Part shown: positions 60,119-64,000 of the stretch, piece after piece
Layout of the letters: every line of letters starts with the position of its first letter
Numbering within the stretch: the stretch's first letter is position 1
From: Collinsella aerofaciens
GTDB lineage: Bacteria; Actinomycetota; Coriobacteriia; Coriobacteriales; Coriobacteriaceae
Assembly: GCF_009876115.1 (NCBI RefSeq)
Contig: NZ_WWSY01000009.1
Span: 25,662-89,661 of the forward strand
Length of the DNA stretch: 64,000 nt
Reading direction: 5' to 3'
The notes under the pieces: generated by a model
The model's input: the letters and a program-made list of their open reading frames with translations, nothing else
Databases searched by the model: none
Told to the model about the DNA's origin: nothing
Program-made: the position numbers and the translations under genes

Positions 60119-60919
60119 CTAAACAAGTTGAAGGTTGATGACGATGACACACGCGAGCAGCAGCGCCGTCACCACCGCTGCCAACGCATCGCCGCGGCCA
60201 AATGCAAGCGCATGCAGGCGCGTGCGGCCCTGCTCGCCGTGATAACAGCGTGCATCCATGGCGGCAGACAACGTCTCGGCATGACGGAACACGCCCGTGA
60301 ACAGCGGAATCGCCACACTGCCGAGCATACGCACGCCGCCGAGCGGGCCTCCCGTCACGCGCGCACCGCGGCTCGCCTGCGCATCGGCCGTCTGTTTCAT
60401 CTCAGTGGCAAACTGCGGCATAAAGCGCAGCGCGATACCCATAATCATGCCGAGCTCGTGCGCAGGAAGTCCCACACGCGCAAACGGCGCGAGCAGGCGC
60501 TCAAAGCCCGCGGTGAGGTCGAGTGTCGGTGTGGTGAGCGTAATGGCGCTCATGCCGGCCATCATCAAGCTCAGGCGGCACGCCATAAAGGCGGCAGAAC
60601 GCAGCGAGCCCTCGCTTATCTGCAGAAAGCCGAGCTGCCACAGAATGCGCCCGCTCTGGTCGGAAAACAGGTTGAGCACTGCGACCACCACGACAATCGC
60701 CAGCAATGGTGCCATCGATGATAGGACCCGGCGCAACGGCACCCGGGACACGGTATAGATCAGGACAACGAAGATTGCGACCGGGGCCAGTCCGCGGAAG
60801 CTGCTGACTGTGAGCGTCGTGATCAGAAACACAAAGCCCAAGAGCAACTTAGTTCGCGGGTCCAGGCAGTGGATCGCACTATCGCCGGGATAGTAGCTGC
60901 CAAACGAAAACGCCTCCAT
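60119..60919 (-). CDS. ecfT: ECF transporter transmembrane component EcfT
   Basis: This 266-residue membrane protein couples the two ATPases to the substrate-binding S component. It has about five or six hydrophobic segments and the Ala-Arg-Gly coupling motif (ADAQASRGARVTGG) in the cytoplasmic helices. The start shares one base with the ecfA stop (TGATG). Confidence 0.92.
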   Translation of the reverse strand: MEAFSFGSYYPGDSAIHCLDPRTKLLLGFVFLITTLTVSSFRGLAPVAIFVVLIYTVSRVPLRRVLSSMAPLLAIVVVVAVLNLFSDQSGRILWQLGFLQISEGSLRSAAFMACRLSLMMAGMSAITLTTPTLDLTAGFERLLAPFARVGLPAHELGMIMGIALRFMPQFATEMKQTADAQASRGARVTGGPLGGVRMLGSVAIPLFTGVFRHAETLSAAMDARCYHGEQGRTRLHALAFGRGDALAAVVTALLLACVIVINLQLV

Positions 60920-62823
60920 CAGCGACCCTCCTCTCGCGCAACCGTCTTGGATTTAGCAATGTCCGCGACGTTAGAAGGACCGCCCGAGCGACCGATTAGC
61001 AGGTCCACCAACTCGTCTGCCAGCGACTCAACCGTATAGAGGCCGTCAAAGCGCAGCGGCACGCCTGCCTTCGCAAGCGCCAGCGCCATGCGCTGGGCAG
61101 CGGGAACACCCAAGCCGATTGATTTAAGCTCATCCGCATGCGCAAAAACCTGAGCGGGCGTGCCCTCGGCAAACACCGCGCCCTCGTTCATCACGACAAT
61201 ACGGTCGCAGCAATTGGCCAGGTCATCCATGCTGTGCGAAACCATGACAACGGTCAGGCCCTCGCGATGGAGTCGATCGATAAGCTCAAGGAAATCCCTG
61301 CGCGCAGCCGGATCGAGCCCCGCCATGGGCTCATCGAGCACCAGGACTTCGGGCTCCATGGCGAGTACGCCGGCGAATGCCACACGCCGTTGCTGACCGC
61401 CCGAAAGCTCAAAGGGACTCTTGTCGCCGACCGTGGAAAGGTCGAGACCCACGCGTGAGATCGATGACTCGACACGACGGTCGACTTCATCTTGCGGCAA
61501 GCCAAGGTTATGCGGACCAAACGCCACGTCCTGCGCCACGGTTTCGGCAAACAGCTGACGCTCGGGATATTGAAACACCACGCCGACCTTGGCCTTAACC
61601 GCGGCGGCGTCTTTCTTGTTTGACAGATCGAGCCCCAGTGCGCGAACGGATCCCTCCTGGGGGCGAATCAAACCGTTGAGATGCTGGACCAGCGTCGACT
61701 TACCCGAACCGGTATGACCCGCCAAGCCCAGGAACTCGCCGCGACGCACCGTCAGCGATACATCGCGCAGCGCCCACGGGCTGCTGGGGTCGTTTCCCCA
61801 GAGAGCCTGTTTGCTCGATTTGCCCGCAGTGGCCGAGCGCTTATGCCAGCGGCGGCGCTCGCGGGCGCTCAGCGAGTAACTATGCGAGAGGTGCGAAATC
61901 TCGATGACGGGCTCCGACGCGGCTGTCCCGTCGGTTGCAGAGGAGGCGTTGTCGAGCACACGAGAATCGGATGCAGAAGGCCGCCCTGCGGTGTCTTCCC
62001 CACTCCGGTCGGCATATGTCTGCGCAATCTCGGCGACCATATCCACCTCGCGCACCTGCGCATGAACGGGCACGCCCTTCGCACGAAGCGCCGTGCCCAA
62101 GCAGCACGACGCCGGCATATCCAAGTTGAACTGCGCAAGTTCGTCCGCCCGTGTCAAGATTTCCTCGGGCGTACCGAGCATGGCAACGCGCCCCGCCCGA
62201 AACACCGCGACACGATCGGCCTCGGCGGCCTCTTCCATAAAGTGCGTAATCATCACGATGGTCATGCCACGATCATGCAACGCGCGGCAAGCCTTCATGA
62301 GGCCCTTGCGTCCACGCGGATCGAGCATCGAGGAAGCCTCATCCAAGATGAGCACGCGCGGTTCCATGGCAAGCACGCCAGCAAGCGCCACGCGTTGCTT
62401 TTGGCCACCCGAGAGCGCATGGGTCTCGTGGCGCTCAAAGCCCACCAGGCCCACGCCCTTCAGCGCCTCGCGTACGCGCTGCGCAATTTGCGCCGATGGA
62501 ACGCCAAGGTTTTCGGGACCGAACGCAACGTCATCTTCGACAAGCGTTGCCACCAGCTGGTCGTCGGGATTCTGGAACACCATGCCTGCGGTCGAACGAA
62601 TGTCGTAGACCAGCTCGGGATCGGACGCATCCATACCGTTGATACGTACCGTGCCCGTATCGGGCTGCAGCAGCGCATTCAGATGCTTGGCAAACGTCGA
62701 CTTGCCCGACCCATTGCCACCGAGGATGCAGAAAAACTCCCCGTCCTCGATGTTCAGATCGACACCGTCGAGCGCCGACACGGCACCGTCATAGCTAAAG
62801 GAAACGCCCCGACACTCAATCAT
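60919..62823 (-). CDS. ecfA: fused ECF transporter ATPase EcfA-EcfA'
   Basis: This 634-residue protein joins two ABC ATPase domains normally encoded by separate genes. Domain 1 has GGNGSGKST (about 34), LSGGQKQRVALAG and LILDEASSMLDP. Domain 2 has GHTGSGKST (about 380), LSGGQQRRVAFAG and LVLDEPMAGLDP. A linker with SATDGTAASEP separates them. The start overlaps the ribU stop by 4 bases (ATGA). Co-transcription with ribU suggests dedication to riboflavin, though ECF modules are often shared. Confidence 0.95.
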   Translation of the reverse strand: MIECRGVSFSYDGAVSALDGVDLNIEDGEFFCILGGNGSGKSTFAKHLNALLQPDTGTVRINGMDASDPELVYDIRSTAGMVFQNPDDQLVATLVEDDVAFGPENLGVPSAQIAQRVREALKGVGLVGFERHETHALSGGQKQRVALAGVLAMEPRVLILDEASSMLDPRGRKGLMKACRALHDRGMTIVMITHFMEEAAEADRVAVFRAGRVAMLGTPEEILTRADELAQFNLDMPASCCLGTALRAKGVPVHAQVREVDMVAEIAQTYADRSGEDTAGRPSASDSRVLDNASSATDGTAASEPVIEISHLSHSYSLSARERRRWHKRSATAGKSSKQALWGNDPSSPWALRDVSLTVRRGEFLGLAGHTGSGKSTLVQHLNGLIRPQEGSVRALGLDLSNKKDAAAVKAKVGVVFQYPERQLFAETVAQDVAFGPHNLGLPQDEVDRRVESSISRVGLDLSTVGDKSPFELSGGQQRRVAFAGVLAMEPEVLVLDEPMAGLDPAARRDFLELIDRLHREGLTVVMVSHSMDDLANCCDRIVVMNEGAVFAEGTPAQVFAHADELKSIGLGVPAAQRMALALAKAGVPLRFDGLYTVESLADELVDLLIGRSGGPSNVADIAKSKTVAREEGR

Positions 62824-63410
62824 GCGCGGCCTTTGACCTGGTCCTTTTTAGGCGTGATGAGGTTGGAGACTGCTTTATACACCGCTAGCGTCAACACCGA
62901 GTTAAGCACGGTCTTGATAAGGTTGAACGGCAGCACGGCGGGAATCATAAGCGGGGCGATCACATCGACCGAGCCATACCAGAACCATACGCCAATGGTA
63001 AGGTTTGCGACCATAGACAACGCCGTAGCGGCAATGACGCCGAGCACCAGACCAATCACGGCACCCTTATAGGTATGCATCTTCTGGTACACGATAGCCG
63101 CGGGCAGAATGTAGCCCAGCGTAGCAACCAGGTTCATAAGTGCGCCGACCCAATCGCCCGTGGTAAGCGCATGGATAACAATCGCCATAGCGGCAACAGC
63201 AGTACCGGCGCCAGGACCATACGCAAAACCGCACACCATCGCCGGCACCAGCGACGGGTCATACGTCAAAAACGGCGCCGAAGGAAGGATAGGCAGCTGC
63301 ACGTACATAAACAGGGCGCCCAAGGCGCACATCAGCGCCATGGTAACGAGCTGTTTGGTGCTCCACCTATTCGTGTTCTCAAAATGGATATGCTGCGACT
63401 GTTCAGACAT
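62820..63410 (-). CDS. ribU: riboflavin ECF transporter S component RibU
   Basis: This 196-residue membrane protein binds riboflavin and passes it to the EcfAA'T module. About six hydrophobic segments are seen, with the RibU-type LPILPSAPFLTYDPSLVPAM and GFAYGPGAGTAVA motifs. An FMN riboswitch directly upstream (63422-63603) supports the substrate. Start 63410 has AGGTGA 6 bases upstream; the longer frame to 63431 enters the riboswitch. Confidence 0.92.
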   Translation of the reverse strand: MSEQSQHIHFENTNRWSTKQLVTMALMCALGALFMYVQLPILPSAPFLTYDPSLVPAMVCGFAYGPGAGTAVAAMAIVIHALTTGDWVGALMNLVATLGYILPAAIVYQKMHTYKGAVIGLVLGVIAATALSMVANLTIGVWFWYGSVDVIAPLMIPAVLPFNLIKTVLNSVLTLAVYKAVSNLITPKKDQVKGRA

Positions 63411-63421
63411 AAGATCACCTG

Positions 63422-63603
63422 CCTCTTTCATCCGGACTCTAACCGTTGGTACTGGGATCTCACCAGTTCAGCCGGCATGCGAACCAACGCACGCACGGGT
63501 CGCGGACTCATCGGCTCGGTCGCAGGCACTTTACCTGCGCCACGGCGTCCCTTTGACACCGCCCGATTTACCACCAGTGGGGAATTTCACCCCGCCCTGA
63601 AAC
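63422..63603 (-). promoter_or_regulatory. FMN riboswitch (RFN element)
   Basis: On the minus strand the RFN consensus is nearly complete: AGGGCGGGGTGAAATTCCCC, ACTGGTGGTAAA, AGCCGATGAGTCCGCGA, TGGTGAGATCCCAGTACC and AACGGTTAGAGTCCGGATGA. It ends 11 bases before the ribU start, so control of translation initiation is likely; no separate T-tailed terminator was seen. Confidence 0.97.
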
Positions 63604-63660
63604 AGCAATTGCAAGTGTAGCACGAGCAATCGTTCGCGCAAGTATGCCAAGGGTAATTTG

Positions 63661-63870
63661 TGGCGGGGACCAGTTGCCGCAACAACCACGTTCCCCACCC
63701 ATCCCAAAGTAGCGCGCCTTTCGCGCAAAGCGCGAAACAGCGAAGGGGACAAGCCACTGCAACAACCACATCCTCCACTCGCCCCAAAGCGGCGCGCCTT
63801 TCGCGGCAAAGCCGCGAAACAGCGACCGGGACACGTATTCCCAACAACCAAGTCCTCCGCCCACGCCGAC
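63661..63870. repeat. tandem repeats of about 80 bp
   Basis: Units starting caacaacca at 63680, 63760 and 63842 (periods 80 and 82) share atcccaaag-type and cgcgcctttcgcg words with a hairpin (cctttcgcg...cgcgaaac) and a gggaca tail. 63661-63679 is the tail of an earlier unit. The long open frames on the minus strand here are repeat artefacts. The remainder of 63604-63960 shows no gene. Confidence 0.8.
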
Positions 63871-64000
63871 CTCAAGGCCGTAAACGCAGGGAATCCGGGG
63901 GCGTGACGGGGGCTTCTCTCCGGAACATTCCGCACTGATATTTTCTGTATTGAAGACGTCGATGATGCACCCGTATACCATTGACGTCGACACCATCAGA

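Noticed and set aside
63531-63996. Overlapping open frames over the 80-bp tandem repeats
   Set aside because: Repeat-derived, overlapping the FMN riboswitch, in several frames at once, without ribosome sites.
63962-64000. Possible start of a plus-strand gene (MMHPYTIDVDTI) at the right edge
   Set aside because: Only 13 codons are visible and the ribosome site is weak; it cannot be supported from this window.

Overview
The window looks like the chromosome of a Collinsella-type coriobacterium (Actinomycetota, Coriobacteriia). This is an inference from memory of the group, not a database match. The supports are high GC with strong G/C third positions, intrinsic terminators throughout, a Firmicutes-like order of housekeeping genes (disA-ispD-ispF-cysS-rlmB-yacP, then tRNA-tuf, then rpmG-tRNA(Trp)-secE-nusG-rplK-rplA), anaerobe-type proteins such as a 1,479-residue acyl-CoA dehydratase activase, and many short palindromic repeats in the gaps.

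Layout. 1-14 kb, mostly plus strand: the 5' part of an esterase-like gene, a PTS IIA-Glc protein, asnS, a WYL regulator, a three-gene ABC transporter, a broken secreted-protein start, an MscS channel, a ParB-like/BMP fusion coupled to a metallophosphoesterase, and an ECF sigma/anti-sigma pair. 12.9-14.3 kb, minus strand: a ruined leucine operon in which leuA and leuB remnants are fused by a deletion, downstream of a still intact leucine leader peptide and attenuator. 14.4-25.5 kb, minus: ribosomal protein and translation genes, five tRNAs, tuf, yacP, rlmB, cysS, ispF, ispD, disA. 25.6-28.3 kb, plus: a Mn2+ riboswitch with mntP, then a hipBA-type toxin-antitoxin pair. 28.3-53 kb, minus: pepD, clpC, a TetR regulator and the giant activase, a DUF2798-like protein, a ThrE-type exporter, lysS (with an extra tRNA-binding domain), greA, tatA, tRNA-Pro, ispE, veg, dtd, rdgB, rph, murI, a HAD phosphatase, a MurE-type ligase and asnB. 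53.2-54 kb: plus-strand tRNA-Val, tandem repeats of its 3' end, and a MITE-like element. 54-59 kb, minus: argC-argJ-argB-argD behind a probable ArgR operator. 59.2-63.6 kb, minus: FMN riboswitch, ribU, fused ecfAA', ecfT and two FMN-binding-fold proteins. The right end holds tandem repeats of about 80 bp.

How the genes work together. Three MEP-pathway genes (ispD, ispE, ispF) give isoprenoid precursors. murI and the MurE-type ligase serve peptidoglycan. The arg operon makes ornithine, which may also be a wall amino acid here. Riboflavin is imported under FMN control, and leucine synthesis from this locus is lost.

The most unusual signals are: (1) an intact leu attenuator in front of dead leu genes; (2) two long hairpins made of short helices separated by tandem GA/GA internal loops, beside cysS and lysS; (3) a dispersed hairpin family with a GGGACAGG core, often starting at a gene's stop codon; (4) palindromes with TCTCRATCTGTAACA arms; (5) the cytosolic ParB-like/BMP fusion with its phosphoesterase partner.
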